The notes under the pieces: model-generated
Database searches by the model: none
Told to the model about the DNA's origin: nothing
What the model saw: only the letters and a program-made list of their open reading frames with translations
Program-made: the position numbers and the translations under genes
Part shown: positions 34,932-43,167 of the stretch, in pieces
How positions within the stretch are numbered: position 1 is the stretch's first letter
How the letters are laid out: each line of letters begins with the position of its first letter
NCBI RefSeq assembly: GCF_001429505.1
Contig: NZ_LMJW01000022.1
Coordinates: forward strand, 132,772 to 196,771
DNA length: 64,000 bases
Origin: Allobosea sp. Root483D1
GTDB taxonomy: Bacteria; Pseudomonadota; Alphaproteobacteria; Rhizobiales; Beijerinckiaceae
Direction: 5' to 3'

Positions 34932-34955
34932 GGATTCACCCAAATGGGTAAATCC
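34932..34955. promoter_or_regulatory. Probable LdtR operator upstream of ldtR
   Basis: Dyad GGATTCACCC-AAAT-GGGTAAATCC: nine of ten arm positions pair. It is in an AT-rich segment about 110 bases before the ldtR ATG. A 20-24 bp inverted repeat is the normal shape of a MarR dimer site, so autoregulation is likely. Confidence 0.6.
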
Positions 34956-35064
34956 CTGATTCATCCTGATATTTAAACTCGTTTTCATCCGCCCCGCCTA
35001 TGGTGTCTCTCAGAAGCGGACCGGGAGACAATCCTGGCCGGTAATCAACAGGCGGGATATTACC

Positions 35065-35577
35065 ATGAAGAGCAATGTAAAGACTGTGGAGCCGGCTGCG
35101 TCCGATGAGGTTCAGCTCAAGGTGAAGCCGCTTTACCTTGAGTCCCTCACCTTGGTCGAGCGGCTGCATCGCCGGCTGCTCGACGTGATCAAGGACGAGT
35201 TCGAGCGCCGCAACCGTGACGACGTCAACAGCGTACAGGCGCTGCTCCTCTACAATATCGGCGACGCCGAGCTCTCGGCCAGCGAGCTGCGCACCCGCGG
35301 CTACTATCTCGGCTCGAACGTCTCCTACAACGTCAAGAAGCTGGTCGAGCTCGGCTTCCTGCACCACGCCCGTTCGCGGATCGATCGTCGCTCGGTGCGC
35401 ATCAGCCTGACCGACAAGGGCCGCGAGGTGCATCACATCGTCAAGGGCGTCTACGACAAGCATGTCCGCACGGTCGAGCAGATCGGCGGCATCGCGGCCG
35501 ACGACTTCGAGCGGATGAACAACGCCCTGCTGCGCCTTGAGCGCTTCTGGACCGACCAGATCCGCTACAAGCTCTGA
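35065..35577 (+). CDS. ldtR: MarR/winged-helix regulator LdtR
   Basis: A 170-residue winged-helix protein matching LdtR, which in Rhizobiales and Liberibacter controls L,D-transpeptidase and stress tolerance. Seen: KPLYLESLTLVERLHRRLLD, VQALLLYNIGDAELSASELR, the recognition-helix region GYYLGSNVSYNVKKLVELGF and wing HHARSRIDRRSVRISLTDKG. A dyad lies upstream (34932-34955). The L,D-transpeptidase gene follows 287 bases downstream on the same strand, the expected partner. Confidence 0.92.
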   Translation: MKSNVKTVEPAASDEVQLKVKPLYLESLTLVERLHRRLLDVIKDEFERRNRDDVNSVQALLLYNIGDAELSASELRTRGYYLGSNVSYNVKKLVELGFLHHARSRIDRRSVRISLTDKGREVHHIVKGVYDKHVRTVEQIGGIAADDFERMNNALLRLERFWTDQIRYKL

Positions 35578-35580
35578 GGA

Positions 35581-35597
35581 ACGGGCCGCTGGCCCGT
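35581..35597 (+). terminator. Hairpin after ldtR, weak terminator
   Basis: ACGGGCC-GCT-GGCCCGT, 7-bp stem directly after the ldtR stop, followed only by TTC, so the U-run is poor. Confidence 0.45.
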
Positions 35598-35654
35598 TTC
35601 AAGAAGAATATCCCGCAGCGCGCTTCGGCCTCCCGGCCGGGGCGCGTGCGCCTG

Positions 35655-35695
35655 TTTCTTTCTGGCAACAGCGATTTCCTTCCGGCCACAGCGAT
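35655..35695. repeat. Tandem 20-bp direct repeat upstream of L,D-transpeptidase
   Basis: Two adjacent units, TTTCTTTCTGGCAACAGCGA and TTTCCTTCCGGCCACAGCGA, offset by exactly 20 bases (about two helical turns) with 17 of 20 identities. It lies 170-210 bases before the L,D-transpeptidase start, where an activator could bind. Confidence 0.6.
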
Positions 35696-35864
35696 CAAAC
35701 TCGCGTGAGCGCGACGCATCGCCGCCCTAAAAATGCCGCGCTCATCATGAGCTGTTAACTGTGGTAAGGGATCGTCCCCAGCGACCGGCCGAGGCGATTG
35801 CCAGGCCGAAGGGGCGGGTCGCGTCCCGCTCCGATGATACGCGAAGTCCAAGGGGTAACGATCG

Positions 35865-37106
35865 ATGCCGAATATCCGCCTGACCCGCCGTGAGACGGTT
35901 CTGGCCATGCTCTCGACTGCTGCTACGGCTGCGAGCCTTCCGGCTTTCGCCCAGCAGGCCGAGTGGCGCCAGAGCTATGATGCCGGCTCGCGCAATGCGG
36001 TCCTGCGTTCCTCGACGCCGATGCTCTCGCCGGCCGCCTTGGCCGCGACCGAGCAGGCGGTCGAAGCCTACCGGGCGCTCGCCGCACGTGGCGGCTGGCC
36101 GGTCTTGCAGGTCAGCGAGCGGCTGTCCGTCGGCTCGCGCGGCCCGAGCGTCGTCGCGCTGCGCCAGCGGCTGATCATCACCGGCGATCTCGATGCCTCC
36201 GCCGGCGACAGCAACATCTATGATTCCTATGTCGAGGGCGGCATGCGCCGCTTCCAGTCGCGCATGGGCCTGTCGACCACCGGCAGCATCAACCGTGCGA
36301 CGCTGGCTGCGCTCAACGTGCCGGTCGACCGGCGCATCCGCCAGCTCGAGACCAACATCGTGCGCCTGCGCACCTGGTCGGGCAATCTCGGCAATCGCTA
36401 CGTCGTCGCGAACATCCCGGCGGCCGCGATCGAGACGGTCGAGAACGGCCATGTCGCGACCCGCCACGCGGCCGGCGTCGGCAAGATCGATCGCCAGTCG
36501 CCGCTGCTGCAGACCAAAATCCCCGAGGTCAATTTCAACCCGACCTGGACGGTTCCGGCTTCGATCATCCGCAAGGATCTGATCCCGAAGATGCGCAAGG
36601 AGCCGGGTTACCTCACCGAGAACAAGATCCGCATCATCGGGCCGAGCGGCGAGATCGCGCCCGAGCGCGTCAACTGGAACTCGGACGAGGCCACCCGCTA
36701 CACCTTCCGCCAGGATCCCGGCGGCGAGTTCAACTCGCTCGGCTTCGTGCGCATCAACATCCCGAGTCCGCACGGCGTCTACATGCACGACACGCCGTCG
36801 AAGGGCATCTTCGGCGACGATTTCCGCTTCGTCTCCTCGGGCTGCATCCGCGTCCAGAACGTGCGTGACTATATCTCCTTCCTGCTCAAGGAGACGCCCG
36901 GCTGGGATCGCGCCAAGATCGACGAGACCATCGCCTCGGGCGAGCGCGTCAACGCCCGCATCGCCAATCCGGTGCCGTGCTACTGGGTCTACATCACCGC
37001 CTGGGCGACCCCGGATGGCGGCGTGCAGTTCCGCGACGACATCTACAACAAGGACGGGCTCGGCCCAGCGGCCGTGGCGGCTCTCCAGGGCGATCAGGAC
37101 ATCTGA
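35865..37106 (+). CDS. L,D-transpeptidase (YkuD) with peptidoglycan-binding domain
   Basis: Periplasmic enzyme forming 3-3 crosslinks in peptidoglycan or attaching proteins to it; 413 residues. Signal peptide MPNIRLTRRETVLAMLSTAATAASLPAFA has twin arginines. A PG-binding domain (SVGSRGPSVVALRQRLIITGDL...GGMRRFQSRMGLSTTG) spans about 85-150. The YkuD domain contains YMHDTPSKGIFG and FVSSGCIRVQN with catalytic Cys327. Downstream of ldtR, its likely regulator; a tandem repeat and terminator flank it. Probably monocistronic. Confidence 0.94.
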   Translation: MPNIRLTRRETVLAMLSTAATAASLPAFAQQAEWRQSYDAGSRNAVLRSSTPMLSPAALAATEQAVEAYRALAARGGWPVLQVSERLSVGSRGPSVVALRQRLIITGDLDASAGDSNIYDSYVEGGMRRFQSRMGLSTTGSINRATLAALNVPVDRRIRQLETNIVRLRTWSGNLGNRYVVANIPAAAIETVENGHVATRHAAGVGKIDRQSPLLQTKIPEVNFNPTWTVPASIIRKDLIPKMRKEPGYLTENKIRIIGPSGEIAPERVNWNSDEATRYTFRQDPGGEFNSLGFVRINIPSPHGVYMHDTPSKGIFGDDFRFVSSGCIRVQNVRDYISFLLKETPGWDRAKIDETIASGERVNARIANPVPCYWVYITAWATPDGGVQFRDDIYNKDGLGPAAVAALQGDQDI

Positions 37107-37132
37107 GCGCTTCGATCTGGTGATCGATGTTG

Positions 37133-37166
37133 CGACCCGCCGGAGACGGCGGGTCGTTTCGTTTTG
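37133..37166 (+). terminator. Rho-independent terminator after L,D-transpeptidase
   Basis: CGACCCGCCG-GAGA-CGGCGGGTCG, a 10-bp perfect stem with a 4-base loop, followed by TTTCGTTTT. Confidence 0.88.
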
Positions 37167-37250
37167 AGGTTATTGCTGGCCTCACCCCGAGCGCTTCGCC
37201 GAGAGCAATGCGCAGGTTTTCAGAGATTAGGCTTCTGTATCCATTACGCT

Positions 37251-37354
37251 GTCATCCCGGACGGAGCGCAGCGTAGATCCGGGATCCATTCCAGAGCCTT
37301 CCCGAAAGAGGTTCCGGAATGGGTCCCGGGTCTCCCTCCGGTCGCCCGGAACGA
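37251..37354. repeat. Palindromic intergenic repeat, family C
   Basis: About 104 bp beginning GTCATCCCGGACGGAGCG and ending CGCCCGGAACGAC. ATCCCGG / CCGGGAT and CATTCC / GGAATG arms make two hairpins. This motif type is frequent in Rhizobiales intergenic DNA; one copy here. Lies between two convergent genes. Confidence 0.75.
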
Positions 37355-37388
37355 CCCGCGCTTTTTCAGCAAGGGGTAACTGCCAGCT

Positions 37389-38492
37389 TCAGCCGGCCTT
37401 CGTCGCCTCGGCGAGATTGGCGGCGACGCAGCTCGCGAAGGCTCGCGTCCCAAGCGGGCCGCCGAGATCGCGCGTGCGCAGCTCCGGCGCCTTGATCGTC
37501 AGGTCGATCGCCCGCTCGATCACCTGCCCCGCCTGCAACAGGGCAGGGGCCTGCCGCCGCTCGCCGAGCCAGGCGAGCAGCATCGCGGTCGAACCGATCA
37601 GCGAGGCCGGGTTGGCGAGGTCGCGCCCGGCGATATCGGGCGCCGAGCCGTGCTGCGCCTGCGCCACTGCATGGTCCTCGCCGGCATTGAGCGAGGCGGC
37701 GAGGCCGAGGCTGCCGGAGATCTCCGAAGCCTGGTCGGAGAGGATGTCGCCGAACATGTTGGTGGTGACGATCACGTCGAAGACGCTGGCGTCGCGCACC
37801 AGAAGGGCCGCCATCGCGTCGATGATCTTCTCGTCGTACTCGACGTCGGGATAGCGCTCCGCCACCGACCGCACGCATTCCAGGAAGAGCCCGTCGGAGA
37901 TGCGCAGCACATTGGCCTTGTGCACCGCCGTGACCTTGCGCCGGCGCTGGCGGGCGAGCGCGAAGGCGCTCTCGGCGATGCGCAGGGAGGCCTGCCGCGT
38001 CACCTTGCGGAACGACAAAGCGAGGTCGGGCGTCGGCATGATCTCGCCGGGGCCCAGATGCATTGAGCGATCGGAATAGAAGCCTTCGGTGTTCTCGCGC
38101 ACCATGACGAGGTCGAGCGGCTTGCCGCAGCGTGGCGCAAAACCCTCGCGCGAGCGAGCCGGGCGGATATTGGCGTAGAGGTCGAGCCGCTTGCGCAACT
38201 GGCCGGACGGGTTGAGCCCGCCCTTCTCGGCCGGCGGATACTCGTTGTGCGAGACCGGGCCGAGGATGACGCCGTCGGCCCGCTTGGCAGCTTCCAGAAC
38301 ACCCTCGGGAAAGGTCGTGCCCTGGTTCGCGAGGGCTGTGAAGCCGATCTCGGCCCGCTCATAGGCGAGCGTGAAGCCGAACAGCGCGCTCGCGGCGTCG
38401 AGCACCTTGCAGGTCGCCGCCGCGATCTCGGGGCCGATGCCGTCTCCTTCGAGGACGAGCAGGCGCAGGGCAGGGGATGTCGCGTCGGTCAT
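37389..38492 (-). CDS. Isocitrate/isopropylmalate-type beta-decarboxylating dehydrogenase
   Basis: A 367-residue NAD(P)-dependent dehydrogenase acting on a 2-hydroxy acid. Seen: VLEGDGIGPEIAAA, GQLRKRLDLYANIRPAR, DLVMVRENTEGFYSD, VTAVHKANVLRISDGLF (catalytic Lys), VRDASVFDVIVTTNMFGDIL and GSAPDIAGRDLANP. The family includes isopropylmalate, tartrate, D-malate and homoisocitrate enzymes. It lies 48 bases after a TctC receptor gene, which argues for catabolism of an imported carboxylate rather than leucine synthesis. Substrate unknown. Confidence 0.88.
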   Translation of the reverse strand: MTDATSPALRLLVLEGDGIGPEIAAATCKVLDAASALFGFTLAYERAEIGFTALANQGTTFPEGVLEAAKRADGVILGPVSHNEYPPAEKGGLNPSGQLRKRLDLYANIRPARSREGFAPRCGKPLDLVMVRENTEGFYSDRSMHLGPGEIMPTPDLALSFRKVTRQASLRIAESAFALARQRRRKVTAVHKANVLRISDGLFLECVRSVAERYPDVEYDEKIIDAMAALLVRDASVFDVIVTTNMFGDILSDQASEISGSLGLAASLNAGEDHAVAQAQHGSAPDIAGRDLANPASLIGSTAMLLAWLGERRQAPALLQAGQVIERAIDLTIKAPELRTRDLGGPLGTRAFASCVAANLAEATKAG

Positions 38493-38540
38493 GATCGGCG
38501 TCGGTCCGGATGTCGTGGAAGGTAAAGCGGGCAGGAAAGG

Positions 38541-39515
38541 TCACTCGACCTTGATGTCGGCCTCGGCGACGACCTTCGACCACTTCTCGCGCTCGGCCTT
38601 GACGAAGGCGGCGAACTCGGTGGGTGTGTTGCCGATCGGCTGGGCGCCTTCGAGCTCGAGATTGCGGCGGACATCCGGCAGGTTGATGATCGTCGCGACC
38701 TCGCTGCGCAGCTTGTCGATGATCGCCTGCGGCGTGCCCTTGCGCACGAAGACGCCGTACCAGCCGCTCGCCTCGTAGCCGGGCACGCCGGCCTCCGCGA
38801 GCGTCGGTACCTGTGGCAGGGCAGGGGCCCGCTCCGCAGTGGTGACGGCGAGCGCTTTGAGGCCGCCGCCGTTCACATGGCCGATCGCCGAGGGCAACGT
38901 CGCGAACATCATCGGGATATGCCCGCCGAGCAGGTCGTTCAGCGCCGGCCCGGCGCCGCGATAGGCGGCGTGCTTCAGCTTGACCTTGGCCGTCAGCTCG
39001 AACAGGGCGGTGGCGATGTGGTTGGCCGAGCCGTGTCCGGCCGTGCCGTAGGTCAGCCCCTCCGGCTGGTCCTTGGCGAGCGCGATCAATTCCGCGACCG
39101 AGTTGGCCTTGACCGAAGTATGCACCAGCAGGAGCAGCGGCGCCTTGGCGATCAGCGTCACCGGTTCCAATACCTCGGCCGGATCGTATTTGAGGTTCTT
39201 GAACAGGCTCGGATTGACCGCCATCGGGCCGATATTGCTGATCAGCACGGTGTAGCCATCGGCTGGAGCCTGCGCCGCGGCGGTGGTGCCGAGATTGCCG
39301 CCGGCGCCGGCGCGATTCTCGACCACGACGCCGACTCCGAGACGCTCCTGCAGCTTCAGCGCAACCGCGCGCGCAATCACGTCGGTGCCACCGCCGGCGG
39401 CATAGGGCACGACCATGCTGATCGGCTTGCTCGGCCAGTCCTGCGCCTTCGCGGTGACGGCGGACGTGGCGGCGAGCGAGGCTGCGAGCAGGAGCCTCGT
39501 GATCCGGCGTGACAT
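38541..39515 (-). CDS. TctC-type tripartite tricarboxylate transporter receptor
   Basis: A periplasmic binding protein (Bug family), 324 residues, with a Sec signal (MSRRITRLLLAASLAATSA...AKA). Seen: WPSKPISMVVPYAAGGGTDV, VVENRAGAGGNLGTTAAA, YGTAGHGSANHIATALFEL, HAAYRGAGPALNDLLGGHIP and GWYGVFVRKGTP. GGGAGG lies four bases before the ATG. TctA/TctB membrane subunits are not in the window. First gene of an operon with the dehydrogenase; divergent from a GntR regulator with a palindrome between them. Confidence 0.93.
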   Translation of the reverse strand: MSRRITRLLLAASLAATSAVTAKAQDWPSKPISMVVPYAAGGGTDVIARAVALKLQERLGVGVVVENRAGAGGNLGTTAAAQAPADGYTVLISNIGPMAVNPSLFKNLKYDPAEVLEPVTLIAKAPLLLLVHTSVKANSVAELIALAKDQPEGLTYGTAGHGSANHIATALFELTAKVKLKHAAYRGAGPALNDLLGGHIPMMFATLPSAIGHVNGGGLKALAVTTAERAPALPQVPTLAEAGVPGYEASGWYGVFVRKGTPQAIIDKLRSEVATIINLPDVRRNLELEGAQPIGNTPTEFAAFVKAEREKWSKVVAEADIKVE

Positions 39516-39543
39516 GGTACCTCCCAAATGATTTTGATTTTCG

Positions 39544-39559
39544 GTATACTGAAGTATTC
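39544..39559. promoter_or_regulatory. Probable GntR operator between tctC and gntR
   Basis: GTATACT-GA-AGTATTC, arms matching in six of seven positions, in an AT-rich stretch 29 bases upstream of the TctC start. FadR/FCD-type GntR proteins bind short dyads of this kind. Confidence 0.55.
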
Positions 39560-39646
39560 TGAAATCAATGACTGGGGCAAGCGTTGATTTCGGCGCGGGA
39601 GCGGGCGATCACCGCAGCCGGCGTTTGGAGCGGGAGAGGGCGCAGT

Positions 39647-40306
39647 TTGACGGTGTTCGCGGATGTCCAGCCGGCGCGCTCGCTTGCGGGCCAGGCCTAT
39701 GCCCGCCTGCGCGCGGCGATCGATGCCGGCGAGCTCAGGCCCGGCATGCGCCTGCGCGAGGAGGATCTCGCCGCTCGCCTGGAGATGAGCCGCACGCCTT
39801 TGCGCGAGGCGGTGCGCCGGCTCGAGGCCGAGGGCTTCTTCACCCGCGATTCGCGCACGCTCGTCGTCATGACGCTCGATCACCAGGCGGTGTCCGAGCT
39901 TTATGCGATGCGTGAGGTGCTGGAGGGGACCGTCGCCGCCTTCGCCGCGCGCCATGCTTCCGAGGGGGAGGTCGCGTTGCTGCGCGATCTGCACGGGATC
40001 GAGGCCGGGTTGCTCGCGTGCCCGCAGGAACTCGCCCGCCACAATGAGCGCTTCCATTCGACGCTCTACGGCGCGGCGCATAACCGCTATCTGCTGAAGG
40101 CTCTGAACGCATTGCGCGATGCGCGTGCGCTGCTCGGCTCATCGACCTTGCTTGATTCGGCGCGGGCGGCTCAGGCGCATGCCGAGCATGATGCCATCGT
40201 CTCGGCAGTGGAGGCTCGCGATCCGGCCAAGGCCGAAGCAGCCGCACGAGATCACATCAGGGCCGCCGGGCGGGAGCGGCTGCGGCGGCTGGTGCAGGCG
40301 GGCTGA
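39647..40306 (+). CDS. GntR-family regulator, FCD (FadR-like) type
   Basis: About 219 residues. The winged helix has AYARLRAAIDAGELRPGMRL, REEDLAARLEMSRTPLREAV and RRLEAEGFFTRD; the C-terminal FCD domain has ELYAMREVLEGTVAAFAA, HNERFHSTLYGAAHNRYL and AEHDAIVSAVEARDPAKAE with its metal-binding histidines. FCD domains bind carboxylic acids, consistent with control of the divergent TctC-dehydrogenase operon. A TTG start at 39647 with GAGGG upstream is chosen; the frame is open further back to 39584. Confidence 0.9.
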   Translation: MTVFADVQPARSLAGQAYARLRAAIDAGELRPGMRLREEDLAARLEMSRTPLREAVRRLEAEGFFTRDSRTLVVMTLDHQAVSELYAMREVLEGTVAAFAARHASEGEVALLRDLHGIEAGLLACPQELARHNERFHSTLYGAAHNRYLLKALNALRDARALLGSSTLLDSARAAQAHAEHDAIVSAVEARDPAKAEAAARDHIRAAGRERLRRLVQAG

Positions 40307-40328
40307 TCCCGCCGGCAATCGGCTCGTA

Positions 40329-40412
40329 TCAGGCCAGATTGTCGGCGATCAGGAAGCCGAGCAACGAGATGCACGCCATCACGATCGAGATTTCCAGAAG
40401 ACTGAAACCCAT
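40329..40412 (-). CDS. 27-residue membrane peptide with prepilin-like motif
   Basis: A short ORF with a strong ribosome site (GGAGG, five bases before ATG). It opens MGFSLLEISIV and continues as one hydrophobic helix ending in LIADNLA. The G-FSLLE sequence followed by a hydrophobic stretch has the form of a type IV prepilin cleavage and helix region (G/FxxxE), but nothing follows it. It lies 83 bases downstream of nhaA on the same strand and converges with gntR. It could be a small membrane regulator or a pilin remnant; unverified. Confidence 0.5.
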   Translation of the reverse strand: MGFSLLEISIVMACISLLGFLIADNLA

Positions 40413-40462
40413 TGCTACCTCCACCGCTGTGGGAGGCAACGCAACTCGCTCGCCTTGGTTCC

Positions 40463-40482
40463 GCCGCAGCTGCGGCAATTTT
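40463..40482 (+). terminator. Possible terminator between gntR and nhaA
   Basis: GCCGC-AGCT-GCGGC followed by AATTTT on the plus strand, about 155 bases past gntR. Short stem; on the minus strand there is no U-run. Confidence 0.35.
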
Positions 40483-40495
40483 GTGATGGCGCGCC

Positions 40496-41758
40496 TCAGT
40501 GTGCCCTTTTCCGCGGCGCGACCGCAGGCGCAGGCTCATCCTCCGCTGTCGCCAGATGCCGGCCGACGATGTGGAGCACGACATAGCCGATCACCGCCGA
40601 CAGCGCCGATCCTGCGAGCACGCCGATCTTGGTCGCAGCGGCCAATGCCGGGACCTTTTCGAAGGCGAGCGAGCCGATGAACAGGCTCATGGTGAAGCCG
40701 ATGCCGCAGAGCAGCGAGACGCCGTAGACCTGCGCCCAGGTCGCCTTGGCCGGCATGGTGCCTAGGCCCAGCCTGACCGCGAGCCAGGCAAAGCCGAAGA
40801 CGCCGATCTGCTTGCCGAGGAAGAGCCCGAGCATGATGCCGAGCGGTACCGGCGTCAGCAGCAGGGAAGGCGACATGCCGGCGATCGCGACGCCGGCATT
40901 GGCGAAGCCGAAGATCGGCACGATGAAATAGGACGACCAGGGATGGAGCCGGTGCTCCAGCGTGTGCAACGGCGAATGTTCAGGCTCGTCGCTCTCCGCG
41001 CCGTGGCCGCCGAGCGGGATGGTCAGCGCCAGCGCGACACCGGCAAGCGTGGCGTGGATCCCGGATTTCAGCACGAAGAACCAGAGCAGGGCGCCGATGG
41101 CGAGATAGAGCGGCAGCAAGCGGACGCCGCGCAGGTTGAGCATGATCAGCACGGCGAGGCAGGTGGCAGCGCCGGCCAGCATCGGCAGCGAGAGGTTGCC
41201 GGAGTAGAACAGGGCGATGATCAGGATCGCGCCGAGATCATCGAGAATGGCGAGCGCGGTCAGGAAAATCTTGAGCGAGACCGGCACGCGCGAGCCCAAT
41301 ATCGCGAGCACACCGAGCGCGAAGGCGATGTCGGTCGCGGCGGGGATCGCCCAGCCGCGTAGCGCCTGCGCATCGCTCCAGGCGAGCGCGGCATAGATCA
41401 GGGCTGGCGCGATCATGCCGCCGAGTGCAGCCACCGCCGGCAAGGCGCGTCGGCTCCAGGTCGCGAGCTGGCCTTCGAGGAACTCGCGCTTGATCTCCAG
41501 CCCGACGAGCAGGAAGAACAGCGCCATCAGCGCATCGTTGATCCAGTGCAGGATCGAGAGGCCCGCGACCTTCGCGTCCAGGATCGTAAAATAGACGATG
41601 CCCAGCGGTGAGTTCGCGATGATCAGCGCCAAGGCCGCAGAACAGACCAGCAGGACTCCGGCTGCTGCTCCGCTCTCCATGAACGCGTGCAGGGGCGAGC
41701 GGCGCTTGGGCGGCCAATCCGGAGCTTCGGCTTCGATCTGCTGCGCATCCTGGGTCAC
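40496..41758 (-). CDS. nhaA: Na+/H+ antiporter NhaA
   Basis: Inner-membrane antiporter for sodium and pH homeostasis, about 420 residues with around 12 helices. Seen: INDALMALFFLLVGLEIKREFLEGQL, GWAIPAATDIAFALGVLAILGSRVP (first helix IV/aspartate region), ALAILDDLGAILIIALFY with the paired aspartates that carry ions, and LLCGIGFTMSLFIGSLAF. The GTG at 41758 is a reasonable start (GGGGGA upstream); the frame extends 52 residues further without NhaA similarity. A 27-residue ORF follows. Confidence 0.94.
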   Translation of the reverse strand: MTQDAQQIEAEAPDWPPKRRSPLHAFMESGAAAGVLLVCSAALALIIANSPLGIVYFTILDAKVAGLSILHWINDALMALFFLLVGLEIKREFLEGQLATWSRRALPAVAALGGMIAPALIYAALAWSDAQALRGWAIPAATDIAFALGVLAILGSRVPVSLKIFLTALAILDDLGAILIIALFYSGNLSLPMLAGAATCLAVLIMLNLRGVRLLPLYLAIGALLWFFVLKSGIHATLAGVALALTIPLGGHGAESDEPEHSPLHTLEHRLHPWSSYFIVPIFGFANAGVAIAGMSPSLLLTPVPLGIMLGLFLGKQIGVFGFAWLAVRLGLGTMPAKATWAQVYGVSLLCGIGFTMSLFIGSLAFEKVPALAAATKIGVLAGSALSAVIGYVVLHIVGRHLATAEDEPAPAVAPRKRAH

Positions 41759-41923
41759 GCCGGCATCCCCCGTCTTCTTGTCGCCTGGATATCGCAGGCG
41801 CGCTGCGACATCCCGATGTCGGTTCGATTGCAGCCAACGGTTGTGCCGCCAGGCGGCGAGTCGGCTCACTCGACCTGTGAAATAGAGCAGAGCGGGCGCG
41901 ATGCCGCGTTCCATATCGCCGCA

Positions 41924-43132
41924 CTATCGCCCGCGAAGTCGGCTGGCGCCACCCGCCAGCACGGCTGCTGCAGTCATTGCGGCGAGCAGCACGGCCGTGC
42001 CACCAAAGAGGCTGGCATAGCCGTAGCCAGCGATCAAAGGCGTGCTGATGAGCGGCGAGCAGAACTGGCCGATGAAGATCGAGGCGGTCAGGATGCCGCC
42101 GGCCAGCCCGCGCTTCTGCGGCGGCGCCAGATTGAGGGCTAACGCTACGAAGCTTGGCGAGACCAGGGCATAGCCGGCGCCGATCGCGGCCACCGCGCCG
42201 AAGATCGCAAGCGGCGTCGCGGCGAGCAGCAGAACGAGAAAGCCGAGCGCCATCGCCCCATAGCCCAGTGCGAAGATGCCGGTATAGCCGACGGCGCGCT
42301 GGATACGGCGATAGAGCAGCGCGAAGCCACCACCCGACAGCATCAGCACGCCCAGAGCCGAACCGGTCATGATCGCGCTGTCATAGCCCTGCGCATCCAG
42401 GAAGAACGACAGCTGCGTCGGCATGATGAAGAAGATCATGTTGGTGACGCCCTGGAGCAGCACCAGCATGGCGAAGAGCAGCCGCCAGGGCAGGCGGTCG
42501 TCACTCGCACCTGCCGGGATTGCGCCGGCCGCCGGCGACAGGCGCGGCGGATCGACGATGACCAGCCACATCAGCGGCAGGAAGGCTGCGGCAAGCCCGT
42601 AGATCGCGAAGGGCAGGCGCGGCGAGATCGTCGCGACCCAGCCGGCGCTGAGGATGAAGACGAGGCCGCCGAGATTGCGGGCCGAGATCTGCAGGCCGGT
42701 CAGCGCATTGCGGTCGTCGCCGCTGAAGTAGTCGCCGATCAGCGCCGTCTGCGCCGTCATGATCAGGGCGACCGCGATCCCCAGCACAAGGCGGCTCGCG
42801 AAGATCGACGGCAGGTCGGGCAGGACCAGCCCTGCACATCCCGAGATGACGAACAGGACCACGCCGAAGAGCAGCAGTCGGCGCCGTCCGATTCGGTCCG
42901 CCGCGATCCCGGCGAGCGGGGCACAGATCGCGACGCTGAGCGAAGGCGCCGGCACCAAGAGCCGCGTCAGCAGCGCCGCATTGGGGTCGTCCGCGAACAG
43001 ACGCTCGAGCCCGGGCAGCGCCGGGGCGATCGTCGCATTCGCCATGGTGGTTAGCGATGCCGCCATGAGAAGGGCGATGGCGCGCCGGTCCTGCCAGACC
43101 GGAATTTGCCTTGTAGCGATAATGGCTTCCAT
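41924..43132 (-). CDS. MFS transporter
   Basis: A 402-residue, 12-helix major facilitator. The loop 2-3 motif is GIAADRIGRRRLLLFGVVLF; SRLVLGIAVALIMTAQTALI and GLVFILSAGWVATISPRLPF follow. This resembles drug/proton antiporters with a motif-C-like region. Divergent from a MerR-type regulator, with a MerR-style promoter (43168-43198) oriented toward this gene, so it is likely induced by a ligand the regulator senses. Export of a toxic compound is inferred. Confidence 0.88.
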   Translation of the reverse strand: MEAIIATRQIPVWQDRRAIALLMAASLTTMANATIAPALPGLERLFADDPNAALLTRLLVPAPSLSVAICAPLAGIAADRIGRRRLLLFGVVLFVISGCAGLVLPDLPSIFASRLVLGIAVALIMTAQTALIGDYFSGDDRNALTGLQISARNLGGLVFILSAGWVATISPRLPFAIYGLAAAFLPLMWLVIVDPPRLSPAAGAIPAGASDDRLPWRLLFAMLVLLQGVTNMIFFIMPTQLSFFLDAQGYDSAIMTGSALGVLMLSGGGFALLYRRIQRAVGYTGIFALGYGAMALGFLVLLLAATPLAIFGAVAAIGAGYALVSPSFVALALNLAPPQKRGLAGGILTASIFIGQFCSPLISTPLIAGYGYASLFGGTAVLLAAMTAAAVLAGGASRLRGR

Positions 43133-43167
43133 GATGTTCCTCTTGCCGAAATGATACGTTCGGCGGA

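Noticed and set aside
37389..38492. Calling the dehydrogenase leuB
   Set aside because: Context is a TctC receptor and GntR regulator with no leuCD; the sequence does not settle the substrate.
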